Below are positions 8,171-15,228 of a stretch of DNA of 64,000 nt, piece after piece. Below the pieces are notes generated by a model. The model was not told the DNA's origin and did not search any database. It saw nothing but the letters and a program-made list of their open reading frames with translations. The position numbers were made by a program, and so were the translations under genes. How positions within the stretch are numbered: position 1 is the first letter of the stretch; each line of letters starts with the position of its first letter. Source of the DNA: Klebsiella grimontii (GTDB lineage: Bacteria > Pseudomonadota > Gammaproteobacteria > Enterobacterales > Enterobacteriaceae); assembly GCF_900200035.1 (NCBI RefSeq), contig NZ_FZTC01000019.1, positions 496,001 to 560,000 of the forward strand, written 5' to 3'.

Positions 8171-9744
8171 CAGTCAATAACCCTCCCTTTGAGGGCGAAC
8201 AGTCCCTGGGGACGTTTCTGGATAAACAGGATAATCAAGACCAGGATCAGGATTTTGCCCAGCACTGCCCCCATCTGCGGTTCAAGGATTTTGTTAAAGA
8301 TGCCAAGACCGAACGCCGCCGCCACGCTGCCGGCTAGCTGCCCAACGCCGCCGAGCACCACCACGAGGAAGGAGTCGATAATATAGCCCTGGCCCAGCTC
8401 CGGCCCGACGTTGCCGAGCTGCGACAGCGCGACGCCGCCCAGCCCGGCAATCCCCGAGCCGAGGCCAAACGCCAGCATATCGACGCGCCCGGTCGGCACG
8501 CCGCAGCAGGCCGCCATCGCGCGGTTTTGCGTCACCGCCCGCACGTTCATCCCCAGCCGGGTCTTGTTCAGCGTCAGCCAGGTGAAGAGCAGCACCAGTA
8601 GCACAAAGGCCAGCACCGCCAGACGGTTCCACGGCAGGATGAGATTCGGCAGAACCTGCACGCCGCCGGAGAGCCACGCCGGATTGGCGACTTCAACGTT
8701 CTGCGCGCCGAACAGCATTCGCACCAGTTGGATGAGCATCAGGCTGATGCCCCACGTGGCGAGTAGCGTCTCCAGCGGGCGCCCGTAGAGATGGCGGATC
8801 ACGGTGCGTTCCAGCGCCATACCAATACCGCCGGTGATCAGGAATGCCACCGGCAGCGCAATCAGCGGATAGAAGGCCAGCCACTGCGGAGCCAGCTGCG
8901 CCAGCGCCTGCTGCACCAGCCAGCAGCTGTAGGCGCCAATCATCAGCATCTCACCGTGGGCCATATTGATCACCCCCAGCAGACCGTAGGTGATGGCCAG
9001 GCCGAGCGCAGCGAGCAGCAGGACCGAGCCGAGGGACAGGCCCATAAAAGCCTGGCCGAGAAGATCGCCCAACAGCAGGCGATGCTGGATTTTGCTCAGG
9101 CTCTCCTGGGCCGCCGCGCGAATCGCCGGGTCTGGCTCATGTTGCGCATCGGTATACGGCGTCAACAGCGCCTGGGTTTCCGGGTCGCCGGAGTGGCCGA
9201 GCAGCGCGATGGCCGCCAGCCTCTGCGCGGGCTGCGGGCTGGCAAGCTGTAAACGGGCCAGCGCAATTTCCAGCTGCGATTTCACCGCGCCGTCGCTTTC
9301 CGCCGTCAGACGCTGCTGAAGAAGACCCGCCATCTCGGGCGTCGCTTCGCGCTGAAGGGTTTTCACCGCCGCCGCCCTTTCAGTGACGTTGTCACTTACC
9401 AGTAAATGCGTCGCCAGCGCGCCTGCCGCCAGGTTACGCAGGCGGTTGGTCAGGCGTACCGGTTTTGTCGCCCCCTCGGGCGCCGCAACCGCGCCCAGCG
9501 CCAGCAGCGTTTCCCCCTGCTTGCTGAACGCATGACCGCCGCTGTCCGATTGTAATGTTTCGCTCTTCAGCGCCCGCAGCAGCGGTAAACGCGAGGCTTC
9601 GGGCGCGGCGGCCCACCGTTCAAGCAGCTGAGCCTGCTGGCTGCGATTGGCCGCCACAAAATCGTCGGCGTCCGCTGCCTGCGCCCGCCACGGTAGCAAT
9701 ACCATGAGCAGCGCGAAGTAACACATGAGGCGCAATGCGTTCAT
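8170..9744 (-). CDS. urtB: Urea ABC transporter permease UrtB
   Basis: 524 residues. The N-terminus is a signal peptide plus a roughly 200-residue periplasmic region with HEAT-like helical repeats (for example PEMAGLLQQRLTAESDGAV), followed by a LivH-type permease core. This extension separates UrtB from LivH. The permease holds GVINMAHGEMLMIGAY and the loop GLGSGIAGLGGVALSQL. ATG 9744 was chosen because AGGAG lies just upstream and MNALRL starts the signal sequence; the frame runs 18 codons further without a ribosome site. Confidence 0.9.
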   Translation of the reverse strand: MNALRLMCYFALLMVLLPWRAQAADADDFVAANRSQQAQLLERWAAAPEASRLPLLRALKSETLQSDSGGHAFSKQGETLLALGAVAAPEGATKPVRLTNRLRNLAAGALATHLLVSDNVTERAAAVKTLQREATPEMAGLLQQRLTAESDGAVKSQLEIALARLQLASPQPAQRLAAIALLGHSGDPETQALLTPYTDAQHEPDPAIRAAAQESLSKIQHRLLLGDLLGQAFMGLSLGSVLLLAALGLAITYGLLGVINMAHGEMLMIGAYSCWLVQQALAQLAPQWLAFYPLIALPVAFLITGGIGMALERTVIRHLYGRPLETLLATWGISLMLIQLVRMLFGAQNVEVANPAWLSGGVQVLPNLILPWNRLAVLAFVLLVLLFTWLTLNKTRLGMNVRAVTQNRAMAACCGVPTGRVDMLAFGLGSGIAGLGGVALSQLGNVGPELGQGYIIDSFLVVVLGGVGQLAGSVAAAFGLGIFNKILEPQMGAVLGKILILVLIILFIQKRPQGLFALKGRVID

Positions 9745-9768
9745 GGTCGTTCTCCTTTTCGGGGAAAT

Positions 9769-9819
9769 CCGGGCTTTGGGCCCGGAGGACTGAGTCAATC
9801 ATCCCGGCGCAGCGCCGGG
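9769..9819 (-). other. Two stem-loops between urtA and urtB
   Basis: CCGGGC-TTTGG-GCCCGG (9769-9785) and CCCGGCG-CAG-CGCCGGG (9803-9819) lie in the 84-bp gap after urtA. Neither has a T run. Such hairpins often protect the upstream binding-protein mRNA, giving more UrtA than permease; that role is inferred. Confidence 0.6.
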
Positions 9820-9828
9820 GTCTGGCGC

Positions 9829-11100
9829 TTAGTTGCTGGCGGTTTTCACCGGGTGATCCGGCTTTTTGTCATTACCGGCAATCCACGGGCTCCACGGCTG
9901 GGCGCGTACCGGTTCTTCGGTCTGCCAGACCACGTTAAACTGGCCGTTGCTTTCGATTTCGCCGATCATCACCGGTTTATGCAGATGGTGGTTGGTGGCA
10001 TCCATGGTCAGGGTAAAGCCTGACGGCGCCTTAAAGGTTTGCCCGGCCATCGCTTCGCGCACTTTGTCCACATCGGTGGTGCCCGCTTTGGTCACCGCCT
10101 GCGCCCACATGTGCAGGCCAACCCACGTCGCTTCCATCGGATCATTGGTTACGACGGTATCGGCGTTCGGCAGCTTGTGGGCTTTGGCGTACGCGCGATA
10201 ATCGGCGACAAACTGTTTGTTGGTTGGGTTATCAACGGATTCAAAGTAGTTCCACGCCGCGAGGTTGCCCACCAGCGGTTTGGTATCAATGCCGCGTAGC
10301 TCCTCCTCCCCCACGGAAAAAGCCACCACCGGCACGTCTGTCGCTTTCAGGCCCTGGTTGGCCAGCTCTTTATAGAACGGGACGTTGGAATCGCCGTTGA
10401 TGGTAGAAACCACCGCCGTTTTGCCGCCGGCGGAAAATTTCTTGATGTTGGCGACGATAGTCTGATAGTCGCTGTAGCCGAACGGGGTATAGACTTCTTC
10501 GATATCTTTATCCTGAATCCCTTTGGCATGCAGGAAAGCGCGGAGAATTTTGTTGGTGGTGCGCGGATAGACGTAGTCGGTACCCAGCAGGAAGAAGCGT
10601 TTCGCCCCGCCGCCGTCTTCGCTCAGCAGGTATTCCACCGCCGGAATTGCCTGCTGGTTTGGCGCCGCGCCGGTGTAGAACACGTTCGGCGACATCTCTT
10701 CGCCTTCGTACTGTACCGGGTAGAAGAGCAGACCGTTCAGCTCTTCAAACACCGGCAGAACCGATTTACGCGATACGGAGGTCCAGCAGCCGAACACCGC
10801 CGCCACCTTATCCTGGGTCAGCAGCTGCCGCGCTTTTTCGGCGAACAGCGGCCAGTTTGACGCCGGGTCCACCACGACAGGTTCCAGTTTTTTACCCAGC
10901 ACGCCGCCTTTGGCGTTGATGTCGTCGATAGCCATCAGGGCAACATCTTTCAGCGGGGTTTCAGAAATCGCCATCGTCCCGGAAAGCGAGTGCATAATGC
11001 CGACTTTAATGGTGTCGGCGGCATAAACCTGCAGGGAGAAGCCCATGCTGATAACAGAGGCGGAGAGAGCAAAAGCTTTTAATAATGTACGACGCTGCAT
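9829..11100 (-). CDS. urtA: Urea ABC transporter substrate-binding protein UrtA
   Basis: 423 residues, a Venus-flytrap periplasmic binding protein of the type-I (LivJ-like) fold in the UrtA/FmdD group. The N-terminus MQRRTLLKAFALS has a twin-arginine-like RRTLLK before a hydrophobic core ending VYAADT, so export may be by Tat or Sec. ATG 11100 was chosen because AGGAG lies upstream and the signal starts there. The mature part contains HSLSGTMAISETPLKD and GCWTSVSRKSVLPVFE, typical of UrtA. First gene of the operon, behind a sigma-54 promoter. Confidence 0.92.
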   Translation of the reverse strand: MQRRTLLKAFALSASVISMGFSLQVYAADTIKVGIMHSLSGTMAISETPLKDVALMAIDDINAKGGVLGKKLEPVVVDPASNWPLFAEKARQLLTQDKVAAVFGCWTSVSRKSVLPVFEELNGLLFYPVQYEGEEMSPNVFYTGAAPNQQAIPAVEYLLSEDGGGAKRFFLLGTDYVYPRTTNKILRAFLHAKGIQDKDIEEVYTPFGYSDYQTIVANIKKFSAGGKTAVVSTINGDSNVPFYKELANQGLKATDVPVVAFSVGEEELRGIDTKPLVGNLAAWNYFESVDNPTNKQFVADYRAYAKAHKLPNADTVVTNDPMEATWVGLHMWAQAVTKAGTTDVDKVREAMAGQTFKAPSGFTLTMDATNHHLHKPVMIGEIESNGQFNVVWQTEEPVRAQPWSPWIAGNDKKPDHPVKTASN

Positions 11101-11162
11101 GTGTGTCACTCCTGAATAGCGCAAAGACAAAAAATGAATTAACGACTAACCGGAAGTGATAA

Positions 11163-11178
11163 GGCAAAAACAATGCCA
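11163..11178 (-). promoter_or_regulatory. Sigma-54 promoter of the urt operon
   Basis: Read on the minus strand, TGGCAT-N5-TTGCC matches the -24/-12 sigma-54 consensus TGGCAC-N5-TTGCA with the invariant GG and GC at the correct spacing. Transcription would start about 11151, some 50 nt before urtA. Confidence 0.8.
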
Positions 11179-11239
11179 GGTTGCGAAATAGCCTGAAAGC
11201 GCGGCGGAATATGGGGGAAATAAAAGGGAGTGCGCCGCG

Positions 11240-11257
11240 TTGCCTTAAAATAGTGCA
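11240..11257 (-). promoter_or_regulatory. NtrC-like enhancer site upstream of urtA
   Basis: On the minus strand TGCACTATTTTAAGGCAA agrees at 15 of 18 positions with the NtrC consensus TGCACTAWWWTGGTGCAA. It lies about 90-105 bp upstream of the predicted start, in the usual enhancer range. Together with the sigma-54 promoter this predicts induction under nitrogen limitation. Confidence 0.6.
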
Positions 11258-11276
11258 ACGCTGCGCTATGAAGAGA

Positions 11277-12380
11277 TTACCAGACCTGTGCGGCGATGCC
11301 GGTAACCAGGCGGACTTTGTCCCACTGCTGGGCTTCCGTCAGGGAATTCCCCTCTTCGGTGGAGGCAAAGCCGCACTGCGGGCTGAGGCAGATCTGCGCC
11401 AGCGGGACGTACTGCGCCGCTTCCCGCAGGCGAGCCTTCACGCCTTCCGGGTTTTCCAGCTCGCCGTTTTTAGTGGTGATCAGCCCCAGCACCACCTGCT
11501 GATGGCCGGGACGAATATAGCGCAGCGGCGCGAAGTCGCCGGAGCGGTCGTTATCATATTCGAGGAAAAACGCGTCGATGTTAACGCCGCCGAACAGCAC
11601 TTCGGCTACCGGCTCGTAGCCGCCCTCGGAGATCCAGGTCGAGCGGAAGTTACCGCGACACACGTGCAGGCCAACGGTCAGATCCTCCGGCTTCCCTTCC
11701 AGTGCCTTATTCAGGACGCGGGCATAAATGCGCGCCAGTTCATCCGGATCTTCGCCGCGATCGCGAACCTGCTGACGCTGTTCATCAGAGCACAGGTAGG
11801 CCCAGACGGTGTCATCGAGCTGTAAATACCGGCAGCCCGCATCGTAGAAGGCGCGAATGGCGTCGCGCCAGGTGGTCGCCAGGTCATCGAAATAGTCGGC
11901 GAGGTCCGGATATACCGTCGCGTCGATATCTTTGCGCCCGCCGCGGAAGTGAAGCACGCTCGGGCTGGGAATGGTCATTTTCGGCTGCGCGCTGCCGCTG
12001 ACGCTCTTCAGATAGCGAAAATCTTCCAGCATCGGGTGATCGCCGAAGGCCAGTTTACCGGTGACGCGAACCCCGTGCGCTTTGGTCTGTACCCCGTTGA
12101 ACTGGATACCTTTTTCTGAATCGTAGCGCTCAACGCCCTGTAAACCGTCAAAGAAATCAAAGTGCCACCACGCGCGGCGAAACTCACCGTCGGTCACCAC
12201 GTGCAGCCCGCACTCGCACTGCTGCTGCACCAGATGGCGAATCGCCTCATTTTCTATCTGCCGCAGCTGCTGCGCGTCAATAGCGCCTGCGGCCAGCTGC
12301 TGGCGGGCCTGTTTGATGGCGTCCGGACGTAAAAAGCTGCCGACGATATCTGCGCGGAACGGGGCCTGATGACGTTGCAT
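11277..12380 (-). CDS. MetE C-terminal-like methyltransferase (YxjG type)
   Basis: 367 residues, one TIM-barrel domain of the cobalamin-independent methionine synthase II family (UROD/MetE-like superfamily). Likely zinc ligands are His and Cys in GLHVCRGNFR, Glu in EYDNDRSGDF and Cys in SPQCGF. The long N-terminal domain of MetE is absent. The family is usually annotated as homocysteine methyltransferase; the methyl donor is not established, so I give no symbol. AGGAG precedes the ATG. MetJ-like boxes lie upstream, which would fit a methionine role. Its stop lies just upstream of the urt enhancer. Confidence 0.75.
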   Translation of the reverse strand: MQRHQAPFRADIVGSFLRPDAIKQARQQLAAGAIDAQQLRQIENEAIRHLVQQQCECGLHVVTDGEFRRAWWHFDFFDGLQGVERYDSEKGIQFNGVQTKAHGVRVTGKLAFGDHPMLEDFRYLKSVSGSAQPKMTIPSPSVLHFRGGRKDIDATVYPDLADYFDDLATTWRDAIRAFYDAGCRYLQLDDTVWAYLCSDEQRQQVRDRGEDPDELARIYARVLNKALEGKPEDLTVGLHVCRGNFRSTWISEGGYEPVAEVLFGGVNIDAFFLEYDNDRSGDFAPLRYIRPGHQQVVLGLITTKNGELENPEGVKARLREAAQYVPLAQICLSPQCGFASTEEGNSLTEAQQWDKVRLVTGIAAQVW

Positions 12381-12443
12381 GGTGTCTCCTTAGCGGCGGG
12401 CAAGGTTAGTTGCCCACCGTGATAGTTCATTATTTGAATTTTT

Positions 12444-12467
12444 AGACTTCTGGATGGCTATATGTCC
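12444..12467. promoter_or_regulatory. Candidate tandem MetJ boxes
   Basis: Three adjacent 8-mers, AGACTTCT (7/8 match to AGACGTCT), GGATGGCT (5/8) and ATATGTCC (5/8), lie about 65-85 bp upstream of the MetE-like gene. MetJ binds at least two tandem boxes. The match is moderate. Confidence 0.4.
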
Positions 12468-12529
12468 AGATACTGGCATGCTGAGGATTCATCGGCAAAC
12501 GACAATATTTCATGGCACATGAAATAAAT

Positions 12530-12922
12530 TCATTTTGCGAAGGGCAAGCCTTCATCTTCCCAGCCGGTCAGGCCGCCGAGCATCATTTTGACCGGACGCC
12601 CCAGTAGCGCCAGCTTCATGGCGGCGACGTCCGCCCCGTTGCAGTGCGGCCCGGCGCAGTAGACCACAAACAGCGTCTCCTGAGGCCATTGCGCCATTCT
12701 GGCTTCATCTATCTGGCGGTGCGGTAAATGCAGGGCGCCCGGGAGGTGCCGACGGGCAAAGGTTTCCTCACTGCCGACGACATGTAGCAGAACAAAATCT
12801 ACGTCTCCTTCGCGCATCGCGCTGTAGACATCGGCGCAGTCGGTCTCGAGGCTTAGCTTATGACGAAACCAGGCGGCAGCGTCGGTAGAACTGGCGGGGG
12901 CAATCGCGGTTACAACACTCAT
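12530..12922 (-). CDS. Rhodanese-like domain protein
   Basis: 130 residues, a single rhodanese domain with the catalytic loop YCAGPHCNGA around residues 89-98, whose first Cys would carry the persulfide, and the CH2A-like RHLPGALHLP. It probably moves sulfane sulfur; the substrate is unknown. GGAG lies 8 nt before the ATG. It is divergent from the FtrA-like regulator, a pairing that suggests the regulator controls it. Confidence 0.8.
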   Translation of the reverse strand: MSVVTAIAPASSTDAAAWFRHKLSLETDCADVYSAMREGDVDFVLLHVVGSEETFARRHLPGALHLPHRQIDEARMAQWPQETLFVVYCAGPHCNGADVAAMKLALLGRPVKMMLGGLTGWEDEGLPFAK

Positions 12923-12989
12923 GGCATCTTCTCCTTGTCTGTGATACCACTACTTTAATTAACCGCCTGCGCGACATCTGCCGAGAACC

Positions 12990-14000
12990 ATGACTGAAAA
13001 CGCTGAAATCATGACAATTACATCCATGACGTTGTCACATCATCGGGTTGTTGCTCTGGCCTACGATGGCCTGTGTACCTTTGAATTTGGCGTCGCCGTC
13101 GAGATCTTTGGCCTGCCGCGCCCTGAGATGGGTGAGCGCTGGTATCGTTTTGCTGTGGCCGCCGTCGACGAAGGCGAGCTGCGGGCGACCGGCGGGATTC
13201 GGCTGATGACCGACGGCGGTATGGCGCTGTTAGGCGAAGCGGACACCATCGTGGTGCCGGGCTGGCGCGGTATCGACTCCCCCGTGCCGCCGCGGCTGTG
13301 CGAAGCGCTGGTCGCCGCCCATGCGCGAGGCTGCCGGATCATTTCTATCTGTTCCGGGGTTTTCGTTCTGGCCGCCGCCGGGTTGCTGAACGGCCGCCAG
13401 GCGACCACCCACTGGCGCTATACCGACCAGCTGCGGGCGCGGTTTCCGCAGATTGAAGTGGTCGATGACGTGCTGTACGTCGGCGCAGAAGGCGTAATGA
13501 CCTCGGCAGGCAGCGCCGCGGGTATCGATTTATGTTTGCACCTGGTGCGCGAGGACTTTGGCCTCGACGCGGCGAATCTTGTCGCCCGACGCCTGGTGGT
13601 TTCCCCCCATCGCGACGGCGGGCAGGCGCAGCAGATTGTTCGCCCGGTGGCTAAAGCGCGGGAGAGTCTGCGGCTGGGGCAATTATTTGATTTTCTACAT
13701 CAGAATCTCGCCGCTAGCCACACCGTGGCATCTCTGGCGGCAAGAGCCGGCATGGGCCCCAGGACGTTTTTGCGCCGTTTCGAAGACGCCACCGGCAAAA
13801 CCCCTGCCCGCTGGCTGCTTGACGAGCGCCTGCAGCGCGCCACGCAGCATTTAACCCACAGCCGGCTGAGCGTTGAACAGATTGCCGAGCTTTGCGGTTT
13901 TTCTAACACCAGCACCCTGCGCCACCACTTTCGCCAGCAGTTTGATCTTAGCCCGTTGCAGTACAGAAAGAAGATAATGGTGGACAAAAACGTAATGTGA
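12990..14000 (+). CDS. ftrA: GlxA/FtrA-type AraC regulator with DJ-1/PfpI domain
   Basis: 336 residues. The N-terminal half is a DJ-1/PfpI-like domain (about residues 12-185) with a nucleophile-elbow Cys in ISICSGVFVLAAAGLL. The C-terminal half is an AraC-type DNA-binding domain with two helix-turn-helix units (SLAARAGMGPRTFLRRF and AELCGFSNTSTLRHHF). It resembles the FtrA regulators found beside rhodanese genes, and the symbol is given on that basis. The ligand is unknown. No convincing ribosome site precedes ATG 12990; ATG 13011 or 13026 are alternatives. Confidence 0.75.
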   Translation: MTENAEIMTITSMTLSHHRVVALAYDGLCTFEFGVAVEIFGLPRPEMGERWYRFAVAAVDEGELRATGGIRLMTDGGMALLGEADTIVVPGWRGIDSPVPPRLCEALVAAHARGCRIISICSGVFVLAAAGLLNGRQATTHWRYTDQLRARFPQIEVVDDVLYVGAEGVMTSAGSAAGIDLCLHLVREDFGLDAANLVARRLVVSPHRDGGQAQQIVRPVAKARESLRLGQLFDFLHQNLAASHTVASLAARAGMGPRTFLRRFEDATGKTPARWLLDERLQRATQHLTHSRLSVEQIAELCGFSNTSTLRHHFRQQFDLSPLQYRKKIMVDKNVM

Positions 14001-14031
14001 TTTATCGCCAGAATAGTCACGCCGGGCAATT

Positions 14032-14066
14032 TGTTAAGCATTTGTTTAGACTAGTCGGGCTAAGAT
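14032..14066 (+). promoter_or_regulatory. PhoP box and -10 of mgtS
   Basis: TGTTAA-N5-TGTTTA (14032-14048) is a near-perfect PhoP direct repeat, and TAAGAT (14061-14066) lies 12 bp further on, the spacing of PhoP-activated class promoters. Magnesium-starvation induction is inferred. Confidence 0.8.
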
Positions 14067-14135
14067 GTATCCAACAACCGTAAACCTGTTCAATGAGGAC
14101 AATATAGCGCATAGCAAAGCTTATGGAGGTTAATC

Positions 14136-14231
14136 ATGCTGGGAAATATGCATGTATTTATGGCAGTTCTGGGAATCATTCTGTTCTTTGGATTTCTTGC
14201 CGCGTATCTAAGCCACAAATGGGATGACTGA
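14136..14231 (+). CDS. mgtS: MgtS, 31-residue membrane protein
   Basis: 31 residues starting MLGNMHVFMAVLG and ending HKWDD, one hydrophobic helix and nearly identical to E. coli MgtS (YneM). In E. coli it sits in the inner membrane, stabilises the magnesium importer MgtA and interacts with PitA under magnesium limitation. GGAGG lies 6 nt before the ATG. A PhoP box lies upstream with a roughly 60-nt leader, and a strong terminator lies downstream. Confidence 0.92.
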   Translation: MLGNMHVFMAVLGIILFFGFLAAYLSHKWDD

Positions 14232-14406
14232 TGAACGACGATAATCCCCACCCGTAAACGCCCCCTGCTGCTGATGCACCTGGGGGCGTTCCTTTTTTGG
14301 CTTGCGTCGTTATTTCTCTACGAAACTCATATCCGTCCTTTTCCTGTAGACCCTGACTCAAGACGATCTTTCCATCAGCGTTGGGTACTAACTTAATTGT
14401 TATCAT
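14176..14406 (-). CDS. Possible remnant ORF at the end of the CDI cassette
   Basis: A 76-codon minus-strand frame starting MITIKLVPNADGKIVLS. Its first 38 or so codons look like real protein in AT-rich DNA (LQEKDGYEFRREITTQAKK). The rest reads through the mgtS terminator and antisense to mgtS and is surely not conserved protein. There is no good ribosome site. It may be the broken end of a toxin, an immunity gene or other cassette cargo that was joined to the mgtS locus. I do not recognise the family. Confidence 0.25.
   Translation of the reverse strand: MITIKLVPNADGKIVLSQGLQEKDGYEFRREITTQAKKGTPPGASAAGGVYGWGLSSFISHPICGLDTRQEIQRTE
14257..14298 (+). terminator. mgtS terminator
   Basis: AACGCCCCC and GGGGGCGTT form a 9-bp stem with a 16-nt loop, followed by CC and six T residues. 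Confidence 0.85.
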
Positions 14407-14423
14407 TACGGTATATATGAATC

Positions 14424-14759
14424 CTATCTTATTACTGGCCCATCCCACTCAAGTTTATGCCGCATTTCTTCCGGAACAAGAGAGAAGAGCATTGAAAGTC
14501 GTTGCAACTGCTCGTTATAAAGTACGCTCTTTTTCACATCACACATTTCATAGTAGTTCTTCGCCCCCCAATTTAAAAAATCAATGTCCATATCATTAAA
14601 ATACTCATTCTTAAGTAAAAAAGAAAACTTATGAATAAGCTGGGCCTCATAATATATTGATTTATCTAAACATTTTAATAACCCACTCTTGGTTGCAACA
14701 CGATTTATTTGTTGTATAGAACTCTGGTAAATCTCAAGGTATACGTCTTTTTTTTCCAT
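14424..14759 (-). CDS. Second CDI immunity-like protein, paralogue of the adjacent cdiI
   Basis: 111 residues, no signal peptide, predicted cytoplasmic. It aligns over its full length with the neighbouring 110-residue protein: shared positions include VYL near the N-terminus, the paired ATxxxLL-like segment, YYE, FxLLLK, a YYExCDxxKS block, LFxxVPEEM and LEWxGP. It lies 88 bp after that gene on the same strand in equally AT-rich DNA. The most likely role is immunity to a related CdiA tip, retained as an orphan; the family is not one I can name. Confidence 0.6.
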   Translation of the reverse strand: MEKKDVYLEIYQSSIQQINRVATKSGLLKCLDKSIYYEAQLIHKFSFLLKNEYFNDMDIDFLNWGAKNYYEMCDVKKSVLYNEQLQRLSMLFSLVPEEMRHKLEWDGPVIR

Positions 14760-14847
14760 ACTTCCTATGCCTTCACACTTGAATTACACTCTAATTGCTT
14801 CACCCCTGAGAGCCTAAACAATCTTTAGCATTAAACACTTAAAACGT

Positions 14848-15180
14848 CTAACAGCAAGGGCCATTCCATTCAAGCAACCCTTTCATTTCTTCGGGAACCA
14901 TAGCAAATAACAAAGAAATCCTTTTCACCTGAGAAGGATAAAGAATACTCTTATTTTTGTCACAGTTTTCATAATACCATCTAGCCCGGGAATTTAAAAA
15001 ACTTATATCATTTTTAGTAAAACTTTTATACTTGAGCAATAAGTGAAATTGGCAAACAAGTTCTGACTCATAATAGGTAGACCTGTCTTTAAGCCTGGCT
15101 AGAGGGTTATGCGTTGCTATATTCCTTATATGAGGCAACGACCAAAAAAGCATATCTAAATAGACTTCACTTTTATCCAT
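14848..15180 (-). CDS. cdiI: Putative CDI immunity protein CdiI
   Basis: 110 residues, directly downstream of cdiA on the same strand, in the position of cdiI in every known CDI locus. Predicted cytoplasmic, rich in aromatic and charged residues (RARWYYENCDKNKSILY, MVPEEMKGLLEWNGP). It should bind and block the C-terminal toxin of this CdiA. ATG 15180 was chosen because GGAG lies 6 nt upstream; a GTG 12 bases earlier is the alternative. The function is inferred from position and from the paralogue next door. Confidence 0.65.
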   Translation of the reverse strand: MDKSEVYLDMLFWSLPHIRNIATHNPLARLKDRSTYYESELVCQFHLLLKYKSFTKNDISFLNSRARWYYENCDKNKSILYPSQVKRISLLFAMVPEEMKGLLEWNGPCC

Positions 15181-15196
15181 TTTGCTCTCCACCTCT

Positions 15197-15220
15197 CCAT
15201 GGCCTCCTCGGAGGCCATGG
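15197..15220. repeat. Perfect 24-nt palindrome between cdiA and cdiI
   Basis: CCATGGCCTCC-TC-GGAGGCCATGG has 11-bp perfect arms. It lies between the cdiA stop and the cdiI ribosome site and lacks a downstream T run in the cdiA direction, so it is not a canonical terminator. Confidence 0.8.
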
Positions 15221-15228
15221 AGAAAAAA

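Noticed and set aside
14232..14423. MgrR small RNA next to mgtS
   Set aside because: Known neighbour in E. coli, but I could not identify its promoter or fold here; the DNA has changed.
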